A program made the translations under genes and the position numbers. Shown here piece by piece: positions 52,384 to 62,679 of a stretch of DNA of 64,000 nucleotides (positions within the stretch are counted from its first letter, which is position 1; each line of letters begins with the position of its first letter). Location: positions 104,855,588-104,919,587 of the forward strand of contig CM043702.1 of the NCBI GenBank assembly GCA_023935145.1. Direction: 5' to 3'. Below the pieces are notes generated by a model that searched no databases, had not been told where the DNA came from, and saw only the letters and a program-made list of their open reading frames with translations. The stretch is from Bretschneidera sinensis. Its lineage: Eukaryota > Streptophyta > Magnoliopsida > Brassicales > Akaniaceae.

Positions 52384-53485
52384 CACGTTGCCTGTCCGTA
52401 CCTCCTCTACTACTTTCCCATCTAGTGCTACCCTAGGTGACCTATTAATCAAGAAACATGCCATATTCACTACTTCTACCCAGAAGTCCTTTGCAAGCCC
52501 TGCATTCAACCTGAGACATCGAGCTCTTTCAGCTATTGTTTTGTTCATCCTTTCCACTACATCGTTCTGTTGTGGTGTCTTGTGTACTGTGAAGTGTCTC
52601 TTAATCCCATGCTGCTCACATAACTCCGTGAACTTTGAATTTGTGTACTCAGTACCATTGTCGGACTTGAGGCATTTGATCTTCCTCTCTGTCTGGTTTT
52701 CTACTTCAATTTTCCACAACTTGAACTTGGAAAACATTTTTGACTTGTGCCACATGAAGTACACCAAAACCTTTCATGAGTAGTCATCAATAAAACTCAC
52801 GAAATACATATGTCTTCCCTGTGATGTTACCCTTACTGGCCCTCAAACATCTGTATGAACATAGTCAAGAATTCCCTGTCTTGTGTGTGGTTGTCTTGAA
52901 CTGCACCCTATTATGTTTCCCAAGAACACAATATCTGCAGAAATCAAGCTTGCATGTTTTCAATAGATTTCTCTTGTGAAGCTCTATCATCCCATACTTA
53001 CTCATATGACCTAACTGGATATGCCACAAAACTGTTCTATTTGACTCAGACTCTGCAACTGCAACTCCACCTACAACTATGGTACCTAGTAGTGTATAAA
53101 TATTTCTTGCTAGTTTTTGTCCCTTTATCACTATTAAGACCCCTTTACTCACCTTCATTACTCCACTTGCAGACTTGTAACTAAACCTATTACAATCTAA
53201 AGTGCCCAATGAAATCAGATTCTTCTTTAAATCCGATAGATGTCTAACATCACACAACGCTCTAACAACACCATCAAACATTTTAATTACGATATTCCCT
53301 ATTCCAGTAACTTTGCATGATGCATCGTTACCCATCAGAACAGAACTAGAATTTACTAACATTTAGGTGTCAAACCAATCTTTTTTGGGTGTCATGTGAT
53401 AAAAGCATGCTGAATCCAGAATCCAAAAATATGTGAGATCATCTAAACTGGATGAAACAGAAAGCATATCCCCATCACCACTCTC
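52384..53485 (-). pseudogene. int: Copia fragment M: protease to integrase
   Basis: A copia lineage different from C/D. Integrase end (52767-52384): KCLKSDNGTEYTNSKFTELC, HKTPQQNDVVERMNKTIAER, FWVEVVNMACFLINRSPRVA, EEVRTGNV. Upstream (53362-52865): VLMGNDASCKVTGIGNIVIK, VRHLSDLKKNLISLGTLDCN, TVLWHIQLGHMSKYGMIELH, LDFCRYCVLGKHNRVQF. Protease ILDSACFYHMTPKKDWFDT near 53420, with DSA instead of DSG, followed by a stop. A short break with LIDDYS-type core sequence lies around 52870-52770. Bounded by the L LTR on the left and the N LTR on the right, so it is the oldest layer here. Confidence 0.9.
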
Positions 53486-53741
53486 TAATGAGAGTCATAA
53501 AATGCATCTTAAAAGTGTTATTTGTCAGCATTTAGGGATGATTTAGGGCTGGATTACACATTTATGCCTTAATAATTCTTAAGTGTCATTCTTGGTATAT
53601 TGATTTATTTCGATGTATTTTCAGGTATTTTTGGTTTAAAAAAGATGGAAAAGCTAACGTTGATTAAAGCATGAAGATTCTATACATATTCACAAGCATT
53701 TGGAAAGGAGTTTCACTAAATTGCCAGAATTGCCCATACAG

Positions 53742-54093
53742 ATCAGTCATTTTTGTACATTAAATTGTATTAATTCAAGAAGAACCAGGAAATGAGCCAT
53801 ATTTTCTTGGAAAGATCAAGATGTCTATTTTCTAAAGAATTTTACGACTCGTAACTATGGTTTTTATAGAGAAAGTTATGGAAGTTTTAGTAGGCAAAGG
53901 TCAGGCTGTGCGTGATTTCAGTGTGACATATCAGTCATTTTACAGATTAAACTATATTGATTCAGGAAGAACCATGAGATGAGCCATATATTCTTGGAAA
54001 GATCTAGATGTCTATTTTTTGACAATTTTACGGCTATAAATATGATTTTTCTAGAGAAATTTATGGCAGTTTTAGTAGACAAAGGTCAGATAG
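53742..54093 (+). repeat. 188-bp tandem duplication in the N LTR
   Basis: ATCAGTCATTT occurs at 53742 and 53929, and the following 150 bases align (GAGCCATATNTTCTTGGAAA, TTTTAGTAGNCAAAGGTCAG). The inner part, about 53825-53905, matches single copies in the A and G LTRs on the other strand. Confidence 0.8.
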
Positions 54094-54389
54094 AACCGAG
54101 CTTGGACAGCAGCAGAACCAGGCCTGGACAGTGGTAGAAGCACACGGCCTGAATAGAAACCCTAGGGTGACTTTTCTGTCTACAAATCCATCTTCATATA
54201 GCCATATAGAGGAATTAGACTCAGAGAACAGGGGAGGAGAGTTTTTTAAGAGAGCTTCCATCTTCTTCTTCTTCAAGGTGATCAAGGATAAACTCCATGT
54301 CCAACTAAACTCCAAGTAAGGCGAAAGGATGAGTTTCTAGGTGTAGTTGTTCTTATTTCTATCTTTGATTCAGTTGTATGGATTGATTG

Positions 54390-55716
54390 TGATGAGAGTC
54401 ATAAAATGCATCTTAACAGTACGTATTCGTTAGCATTTTAGGGTTGATCTAGGTTTGAACTACACTTTTTGTACCTTAACAACTCTAAAGTGATATTCTT
54501 GGATCATTGATCTATTTCGATGCATTTTCAGGTGTTTTGGGTTCAAAAGAGAAGAAAAAGCTATCTTTGTTTGAAGCACAATGACTCGATGCATAGCAGA
54601 GTGAAGGCATGATTGTGGAAGCACAAATCGAAGAGAACCAAAGCTGTGGGCCGTGGCCTGGAAAGACTGAGTCGCGGCCTCCAGAACCATACCCAAAAAG
54701 AGCCTCAAAGATCATCAGTATGTGCGGTGGCATTGACGAATCTGAGCGGCGACCTGGTAGTCTGAGCCACGGCTTGTAGGGTCTGAGCTGTGGCCTACAA
54801 AAATGTGAAGAAAACCCCAAAATGCTGAGCCGCGGCGCGAGCGCGATGCTTTATTTCTGAGTCACGACCTAATTAGGGTTTTAATGATGGTTTAAACCCG
54901 AAAACACCCTCAAACCTTTTGTATTATAAATAGATCACTTAGGGTTTGATAAAGGGACATTCAAAAAGGCTAAAAAACTCAAGAAGGCTACCACATTCTC
55001 CCCCATCAAAGTGTTCAAGCATGAGCCCCATGGCCAACTAATCTCCAAGCAAGGCGAAGGGATGAATTCCTAGGTGTAGTTGTTCTTAATTTCTATTCTT
55101 GTTTCAGTTGCAGTTTGGATTCATTGTTAAACATTGTTGTGATTTAATTTTTGATTTAATTAGAAGATTTTCTCTTAATCTGGTGATTGTATCTTTCTCC
55201 TCTATATAAGTTTAGTCATGCTCTTCTTATGTAAAGATAGTTGGATGTGATTGATTTTGGTAGATTTATCTTTTAGGTTTGTCCATTACTACGATATTGT
55301 CATTGAGATATACTGTTTTTTCTTGATAAAACTATAAGATATGTCATGTGTGCTTGAATCAAAAGTAAAAAGTATTTCATAGCAATTACATTAGGGTTTA
55401 CATGTGCTTTGATTGAATATTTACCGATTGCCTGTTTGGGATGTGAAACTAACAATCGAGATAAAAACAATTGAATCAAGATTAGAATAAGGCAACGAAC
55501 CTAGGAAGGGTTCCTGGAACCTTTTTATCTCTCCATCATATTCTTCATTTTATTTACACAATTTTCTCACAATACTTTATTATCAAAACTCAGATTCTCT
55601 CACTTGATCTCTATCGTTTGTGTTAAGGTTTACACTTTCCCTTGTAGTTCGCTTTTTCTCGTGGGATCAACACCTCAATTGTACACAATAACCGCGTATT
55701 AGTTTAAGCATAATCA
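54390..55716 (+). repeat. Solo LTR O (Ty3 family F5), TSD GATTG
   Basis: 1,327 bp, TGATGAGAGTC to AGCATAATCA, inserted into the LTR of N with a perfect 5-bp duplication GATTG (54385-54389, 55717-55721). TATA box TATTATAAATAG at 54923-54932. GC-rich words (GCCGTGGCC, GTCGCGGCC, GAGCGGCGACC, GAGCCGCGGCGCGAGCGCG) at 54650-54850, upstream of TATA. Confidence 0.94.
54922..54933 (+). promoter_or_regulatory. LTR TATA box, solo LTR O
   Basis: ATTATAAATAGA, conserved in solo LTR E on the minus strand (20932-20945). Confidence 0.6.
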
Positions 55717-56359
55717 GATTGTTAAACAATGTTTATGATTTACTCTTTGATTAAATAAAAAGGATCTGAATTCATGTGACAGCTACAATTTATATTCTTC
55801 TTCTCTTAGATTTTATTAATCCAGTGATCGCATTCTTCTTCTCCATATAAGTCTAGTCAAGCTTTTCTTATGTCAAAGTTGTTAGATGCAATTGATTTTG
55901 GTAGATCTATCTTATAGGTTTGTCCATTACTGCAGTATTATTATTGAAATATATTATCACTTCTTGATAATTTATAGGATAGATCTTGTGTGTTTGAATT
56001 GAAACTAAGGAGTAGTTTATGGCAATTACATTAGGGTATTTATGTGCTTTGATTGAATATTTACCAATCGCTTGTTTGGGATGTGAAACTAGTAATTGAG
56101 ATAAAACATTTGAGTTAAGATAGGAATAAGGCAACGAACTTAGGAAGGATTCCTGGAACCTTGTTATTTCTTTATTGAATTCTAATCATATTTTCACAAC
56201 TCTCTTATATAATTTCATTCGTAAAACTCAAATTTTCTTATTTGAACTTTATCATTTAGTGTTAAAGTTTACACTTTCTTTTGTAGTTCACTTTCCTCGT
56301 GGGATCGACACCTCAGCTATACACAATCATCACATGTTAGTTTGAGCGCTATCAAATTT

Positions 56360-56377
56360 TGGTGCCGTTGCCGGGGA
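56360..56377 (+). other. Primer-binding site of N (tRNA-Asp)
   Basis: TGGTGCCGTTGCCGGGGA, one mismatch to the tRNA-Asp complement, five bases after the LTR. Confidence 0.92.
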
Positions 56378-56511
56378 ACTGCGCTTAATTACAAGGAAGA
56401 TTGTCAACTTTGAAACAAGACAGTAACATTGTTCTTTGCTCTTTGTTTTGATTTTCTGTTTTGATTTTATTTTGTTTTCTTTATTCGTCTCCCCTCTAAT
56501 TCCCTTGATGT

Positions 56512-56670
56512 ATGCATAGACTTAGAGATAAGCGAGGTAGATTCATTAAAAGACCCGAAATAGAATTACCCTCTCCTTTGTCTGATAGTGAAAGCTCGCC
56601 TAGATCAAATCATAGTGCACACCCAAACAAGAATTTAGAGAATTTTGTTAACATGGCCAACAATTTTTGA
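56512..56670 (+). pseudogene. gag: N-terminal piece of Ty3 gag of element N
   Basis: Open from the ATG at 56512: MHRLRDKRGRFIKRP, IELPSPLSDSESSPRSNHSA, HPNKNLENFVNMANNF, then the frame hits TGA made by the first bases of the P LTR. L has the same leader peptide at 50967. Everything beyond is displaced past P, outside the window. This is the undamaged version of the leader (L has a stop in it). Confidence 0.85.
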
Positions 56671-57941
56671 ACTTTTATCTACCTAAATTATTAAATAATC
56701 GAACTTGTTTTACTTGCAAGTGCACAAGGTCAATAGTAGCAAAGTGTGCAAATACAAGATCATCTCCACAGGGATTAGTGAATTTTGTTTTTAGAATCAG
56801 TTTCACAATAAAATGATTGAAATAAGTATTGAGTTTAGATTTGATAATGATAAGAACATAGGGCTTTGATATCCACCACTAATCATACTTTCCTAATAAG
56901 TAATGTGCCAATGCTCTAGTCCTACCATGAATACCTAATGGTTGTCAACCTAAGTGCTTGGTCCGCTCCTTAGGCTATTGATTTTCCTATGCAACGAGTT
57001 AGACATGATGTATACTGTAACTCTTTTCTCTCTTAAGAGATTCAACATGGTGTATACTGAGTTGTTCCTTAAGAGAACATAAGGTCTTATGGAAATCGAC
57101 AACCACACGAGACCTAGGGCATGTTGTATACTCTCGATTTCCCATGATGATTAACCCAAGAATCCAATGTGGATTTCTTTTATTACTATTGATAGACCTA
57201 GGACTCGGTCATACAAATTGATCTAACTAACTAATCCATACCATATGCATACGTTGATCAGACAAACACATATGAGGAATTCAATAAAACAGGCATTAAT
57301 TAATTAAAGCATCATAACATGGCTATTTGCAAAGGCAACAATACTCATATATAGAAAAGCATAAGTAGGGCTTCAATCGAGCCCTATTAGGGAGTTAGTT
57401 ACACATGTTGTTTATGGTAAACATCATTATAACATAAACGAAATAGAAAAGATAAAACCCAAAGAATACTATGGAGACGAGTTGTTAATTCCTCTCCAAA
57501 GCTTACAACTTCAAGCAAAATCAAAAGGTAAAGTTTATGTGTTTTAAAATCCTATATATAGGGTTCTAAAGATGCCTCAAAACCCTAATTTCCAAAACAA
57601 GACCCGAAGACATCTTTCCAAAACTGGCTCTGCCGCCTCTCTATCCGTGTGCGCTAGATCACATGCTCTTGTGCTCGAGCGTATGGGTGCGCTCGAGCCT
57701 TCTAGGTGTGCGCACGAGTGCTTGTGCACTCGATCACAGATGGCTTGCACTCGAGCGCACTTAATTGGTTCCAGATCTTCAGTTTTCTTCCTTAGAGCTC
57801 CAAAATGCTATCTTTTCTTCAAAAACCTATAAAAAGCACATAAAACACAAAAATGAAGTAGAATATAATAAAATATATAAATAAAGAGCTTAACAACTGT
57901 AAATTAAGGGGCATAAATATGAATATTTAAGCACTTATCAC
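56668..57941 (-). repeat. 3' LTR of Ty3 element P (family F3)
   Basis: About 1,274 bp, plus-strand edges TGAACTTTTATC (position of the end within a few bases) and CACTTATCA. TATA CCCTATATATAGG near 57552-57563. CpG array 57649-57760, starting about 87 bases upstream, like B (85-86). Confidence 0.88.
57649..57760. repeat. CpG palindrome array in the P LTR
   Basis: TGTGCGCTAGATCACA, TGTGCTCGAGCG, GGTGCGCTCGAGCC, TGTGCGCACGAGTG, TGCACTCGATCACA and TGCACTCGAGCGCA. Confidence 0.75.
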
Positions 57942-57978
57942 ACCTCCAAACTTACATATTGCTAGTCTCTTAGCAATA
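57942..57978 (-). promoter_or_regulatory. Polypurine tract and hairpin of P
   Basis: Sense AAGTTTGGAGGTG next to the 3' LTR, then ATTGCTA/TAGCAAT inverted repeat (57959-57978). Confidence 0.75.
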
Positions 57979-59340
57979 CAAAACGGAAAAACTAATTGAA
58001 AAACAAAATCAAAAATAAACTAATCATTCATAATTATTGAAAATTTGGGTTGCACATAAAACTTATGATGTTTGTTCATGAGTAGGCTTAAAATATAAAC
58101 ACATCTTTGCAATGAATAAGGGTTTTAAATTTTAATTACTTACACAAGGCTGGTTTAAGGCATCACAAGTTCATCTTAGTGTGTGGTGAATTTGCACATA
58201 AAAGATGAAGTTTCCAAATAACTTCAATTTATAGTGTTTCGGTATCTTAACATTCATCGAATTCCCTATCAGAATAAACAATAATGACATAGTTTTATTG
58301 CTTTTCTTTTTCTTTTTATCATAAGATTTTTGCCAAGTTGAGTTCCATTAAGCTTTCTAATTGACCCATGTAGCGAGTGTTTAGCCAATGACTCCCAAAC
58401 CAAATGGTTTTAGGGCATTAGGTGTGAAGACACCCTTAAGGAATTATTAACTCAAGTAAAAAAGGCTACGAAACTAACTGGTCTTAATGCTGAAATTCTC
58501 ACTTTTTGATGTGAACACTCACTGCTTACTGAGGCAAGAGGTCCAGTTACTCAGTGAAAATTTTAATGATCATTATGTACATAATTCCCACCTTTTGACG
58601 TGAACACTCACTACTTACTGAGACAAGAGGTCCAGTTACTCAGTGGAAATTTTTTTCAATGATCATTAGGAGCATTTTATTTTCTCTTTTTGTGCAACAA
58701 ACATTTTTTCTCTATTTTTTTTTATGCCAAAGTGTTCTTCTAACAAGTTATCCGATTATAGGTGGGTCATGGAAACATATACATAAAATTATATGTCATA
58801 ATTCACACAATTATGTGCTAATGTGCTTGTGTCAGATTAAGATCAAACTTGTGAATTCTTAAGTGCCTTGAGGTAGGTAATTAAACTTTTAAAACTCTTA
58901 TTACTAGACTATGTGTTATAGATTTTAAGCTTACTGATGAAGTTTTATCATAATATTTATTTTAAATCAACCAAAATCTTCAAAACAAAATGAACATGCA
59001 TTTATCTTTTCAATAATACTAAAAAAAACAGGGACAAAGTGTGTGAATTGTGTGTCCCATACCCCCAAACTTAATCTACACATTGTCCCCAATGTGTGAG
59101 TGATATGGAAAGATCTAACTTGGGAGATGGATAACTAAATGGCCGGCATAGCTTGTAGCACAACCCCAAACTTGAACTAGATGCATGCACTATGTTCTTG
59201 AAAAAGAAAAACAAACGTTGTGCCGAAAAACAAGAAATACTAATAATAAACAATTAAATAAAAGTGCATACTAATAATAAAAGAAAATATTAGAATGAAA
59301 AGGATATGCTATGGGGTGCCTCCCATGAGCGCTAAGTTTT
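57979..59340 (-). other. 3' untranslated region of P with conserved modules
   Basis: Co-linear with B 10490-11875. Conserved block 58390-58650 with the GTGAACACTCACT unit twice (58501 and 58587, period about 87). Hairpin CACATTG/CAATGTG 59079-59096. Polypurine-like tracts at 59060-59072 and 59163-59173. GCGCTAAGTTTTACGTCTTC near 59328. Confidence 0.7.
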
Positions 59341-60516
59341 ACGTCTTCAGCTAGATGGGGTATCCTCTCACTGCTGGTCTCAAGGTAGTTCAGTCGAAGA
59401 GGTACCAGGTGCAGGAGGTAGTTGATCGAGGATGGCCTGGAGCATCGCCTCCTATCTTGCAAACCGTGCCTCCGAACCATCTATCCGCTGATGTACCAAT
59501 AGAGTCGCCTCTCTATCCTCCTGACGGATGTCAGAGAGCTCACAGTGGAAAGAGGACAGCTCCTTTAGAAGGTGCTGGTACTCGGTGGACCTTATGGCTA
59601 GCTGGTCCTCCTCCTAAGTAAGGCTCTTTGTGGGGTGCTCTGTGTTTATGGGGTCATCCTCCACAGGCTCATCAATAGGAATATGCTCATGGGCTCCTCA
59701 GGACATATGGGACTGGCTCAGGCTCCACTAGCTCTTCCCAAAGAATGGATGGTCACTCACCGGCCCATCAATGGAGGAGCCCTTGATCCCCTTCTTCTTG
59801 AAGATATAGCTGAGGAGGAATGGGAAGGGGAGCGCCCATGCATTTGTCGTGGTGGTCTGATGGTCATGCACATGGTCCCAAAACTTATAGATCTAACTCC
59901 ATATGACTGATGGAATGGAATACCAGTGTCCCCAGTGAAATGCATACAAGGACTATAGGAACTAGTCCCTCCTCTAAGTCTTGTGCCCCAAGGGGCACAC
60001 ATTGCGTTGGAGGATGGAGTCCATGAGCTAGAGTCATGGAGGCAACTTTGACCAGCTCTCCGCATTGTTGTGCCGATCAGCATACTAGTCTGCACATATA
60101 TCCTAGATGATGTGGGGTAGGGGATATGGCTCAAGCTGCTCCTCCATGTGGGTGTCCCCAGAAGGGGACTCATCGTAGCAGTGAAGGGCAGCAGTGATGT
60201 CAGCAATGGTCACCTCAATGAACTTGCCCTGGACTGAGGAAGATAGGATCTCCAGTCTAGTGCAGTCGTAGGATAAGTTCTCATACAACCCGACCACCAA
60301 TCGGGTTTATGCCATCAAGCAAACAGGTTTGAACAGCCGATTCAGTCCCCGGGTCTTGAATTCGTGAACCGCCCATCGAGTGGTGTCAAAGCTCTTGAAA
60401 TCTGCATCGATGTTGAAAGTAGTCTCGAACAAGATTTCTCTCTGTTCAAAACTGGGCAGGGATGACTGGGGGCGGCTGCTAGAAGCTCGGGAAGTGGAGG
60501 CAACTTGTTTAGGCAT
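59341..60516 (-). pseudogene. Envelope-like ORF of Ty3 element P
   Basis: From the ATG at 60516: MPKQVASTSRASSSRPQSSL, FNIDADFKSFDTTRWAVHEF, RGLNRLFKPVCLMA, stop, then LVVGLYENLSYDCTRLEILS, VQGKFIEVTIADITAALHCY and YPLPHII, which match the plant transposon-protein domain of the Athila third ORF. After further stops the sense strand stays weakly coding to about 59760, and a C-terminal tail with repeated acidic, Gln/Arg-rich segments may reach 59400. No obvious signal peptide or transmembrane helix. It differs strongly from the L version but has the same place, between integrase and the 3' region. Confidence 0.65.
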
Positions 60517-60539
60517 TTTGGCTAGCTTCTGTCCAATTT

Positions 60540-60625
60540 GCGATCGATCATAGCTTAGGTGCGCTTGATCGCACTTAGTGGCCTACGTTCGATCATAAGG
60601 GCTTTACACTCGAGCACACTGGGTC
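60540..60625. repeat. CpG palindrome array just upstream of the P envelope-like ORF
   Basis: TGCGATCGATCATA, GGTGCGCTTGATCGCAC, ACGTTCGATCATAA and ACTCGAGCACACT, starting 24 bases before the ORF start. Confidence 0.65.
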
Positions 60626-60700
60626 AGGCACACTATCGAACAGTTTGTGGGCAACAGATGCTGGAAGTTGTGGGAAGCACACAAACACGATCTCAACCTC

Positions 60701-60821
60701 CTGTAAACATGAAATATAACCACACAACACACAGTATATGTAAATAATTAGTAAAATATAAATTAAAAATGTGTGTGAGTGTGTGTAACTAAGTAGAAAA
60801 GAAAAATGGGTACGGGTATAC
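60701..60821 (-). other. Putative 121-nt intron upstream of the P envelope-like ORF
   Basis: Sense CACAAG|GTATACC at 60821 and TTTCATGTTTACAG|GAGG at 60701; the interior is T/A-rich. Same length, boundary sequence and place as B 12123-12241. Confidence 0.5.
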
Positions 60822-61434
60822 CTTGTGTGCATGTGAAAGTGATTGGTTGTGTAAGGGGGGATAATGATGATAGGTGAATGAAATGTGGGATGGGGGAGGG
60901 TTAGCCTGATGGGAAATGAGATGTAGTGAGGGTGAGAGTACTGTGAGAGTGATGTGCGAGATGGAGAGGGAGAGAGGGCGAGAGACAGAGTGTGTGAGGC
61001 AGAGAAGTGTAAAAATTGTTAACAAAATCAGGTGTTTTTAACTTATCACGTGACCTTCTGCCCCTAGTGCGCTCGAGTGCATGGTGATGTGAGCTTGATC
61101 ACACTTGTGTGCAAGTGTGTGTGTGGGTGTGTTGCGCTCGCGCACTATGGGGTTCAAGGCGAGAGTGCGCTTGAGCGCAAGGCAGCAAGTATGAAAAATA
61201 AACTCTACAAGGACTAAGAGGATAAAATAATGAGAATGAATTAGAAACAATACAATCATACAATACTTTGGTGGCCTCTGTACCACTAACCTTAGTAGAG
61301 GTGCTTGAGCTACATGGTTATCGAAGCTTCGAACTGCTCAAGCACTTTCTATAGTAGCTTCAGTGCTACTCACTTTAAAGGGGCCACTTAGAGCCCATCT
61401 TATTTGGCTTAAGTGTTCTTGGTTCAACTGCATA
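60822..61434 (-). other. Spacer between integrase and intron of P
   Basis: Non-coding. Purine-rich plus strand at 60880-60990 (GAGAGGGAGAGAGGGCGAGA), which is a polypyrimidine tract in the sense strand upstream of the intron. CpG words at 61066-61182 with a GT-repeat at 61110-61130. GGTGGCCTCTGTACCACTAA at 61270 is shared with B. Confidence 0.55.
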
Positions 61435-62679
61435 CTAGACAGATTGAAGTGCCAACTCTTCATCTCTAGGAGGCAAGTTGATATCAAGGTATAGCTTGAC
61501 TCTGTGTCCATTTACTGTGAATGTCTGATTACTGTTTGTACCATAAAACTCCAAACCACCATGAGGAAAGACCTTTGTGACCATATAAGGACCAAACCAT
61601 CGGGACTTTAGTTTACCTGGGAATAGTCGCAATCTTGAGTTGTAAAGCAACACCCTTTGTCCCACATGAAACTCTTTTCTTACCAGTTGTCTATCATGAT
61701 AGGCTTTTGTCCTTTCTTTGTAGAGCTTGGCATTCTCATATGCATCATACCTTAATTCTTCAAGCTCATTTAAGTTCAACTTCCTTTTCTCACCCGCTTG
61801 TTTCATGTCAAAATTGAATTGTTTAGTGGCCTAATATACTCGATGTTCTAACTCCACTGGCAAATGGCATGCTTTCCCAAAGACTAAGCGGTATGGAGAT
61901 ATGCCAATTGGTGTCTTGTAAGCTGTCCTATATTCCCATAGAGCATCATTCAGTCGCAAAGACCAATCCTTCCGATTAGGATTCACGGTCCTTTCTAGGA
62001 TGCTTTTGATTTCTCGGTTACTAATCTCCACTTGGCCACTGGTCTGAGGGTGATATGGAGTGCCAACTTTATAGGTGATCCCATATTTTCTGATGAGTGC
62101 AACAAAAGAATGATGATGAAAGTGGCTGCCACCATCACTGATGATTGCATTTGGAGTCCCAAACCTGGTAAAGATGTTATCATGTAGAAACTTCACAACC
62201 ACTTTGTGATCATTAGTCTTTAAGGGAACAACCTCAACCTATTTGGACACATAATCCACACCCATAAGAATATACAAATAACTAAAGGAGTTAGGGAATG
62301 AACCCATGAAATCAATGCCCTATATATCAAAAAGTTCCACTATATGAATAATTTGTAGGGGCATCTGATTACGGGCAGAGATGTTACCTGTCCGTTGGCA
62401 TCTATCACATGAGCTGCAGAATGAGAAGGTATCTTTAAATAGATTAGCCCAATAAAAACTGGATTGTAATACCTTAAGAGCTGTTCTCTTTGCCCCAAAA
62501 TGTCCTCCACAAGCAAACTGATGGCAATGTTGTAATAAGCTCAAATGCTCTTCTTTTGAGACACACCTTCTGATGATTTTATCAGGATAGAATTTGAATA
62601 GGTATGGGTCATCCCAATGGTAGTGTCTAGGCATGGATATCAGTCGCTTCTTCTTGAACTGGTCATACCTGGAGGACAA
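61435..62679 (-). pseudogene. int: Integrase of Ty3 element P
   Basis: Zinc-binding part (62679-62320): HYHWDDPYLFKFYPDKIIRR, CHQFACGGHFGAKRTALKVL, FCSSCDRCQRTGNISARNQM. Core: GIDFMGSFPNSF after a stop, DYVSK, then open 62202-61831 with [20 protein letters not shown] (second Asp), [20 protein letters not shown] (Glu), [20 protein letters not shown] and [20 protein letters not shown]. After a stop, C-terminal domain 61806-61435: LNELEELRYDAYENAKLYKE, FPGKLKSRWFGPYMVTKVFP, FTVNGHRVKLYLD. Catalytic residues D, D, E are all present; only a few stops interrupt. Best Ty3 integrase in the window. Confidence 0.92.

Larger units (their letters stand above)
53486..56354 (+). repeat. 5' LTR of Ty3 element N (family F5), interrupted by solo LTR O
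   Basis: Plus-oriented LTR, starting TAATGAGAGTC (TG mutated to TA) and ending GAGCGCTATCA before the PBS. Without O and its duplication it is about 1,537 bp, longer than its relatives because a block of about 188 bp at 53742-54093 is duplicated in tandem. The CpG or CCGCGG words typical of the others are nearly absent (only GGCCTGGACAG-type remnants at 54110-54160). Confidence 0.88.

Noticed and set aside
59355..59910. Plus-strand ORFs of about 90 codons next to the P envelope-like region
   Set aside because: They are antisense shadows of the weakly coding minus-strand third ORF; no domain on the plus strand.
61110..61135. GT-rich stretch as a microsatellite of interest
   Set aside because: Only about ten dinucleotides with interruptions, inside the P spacer; nothing depends on it.
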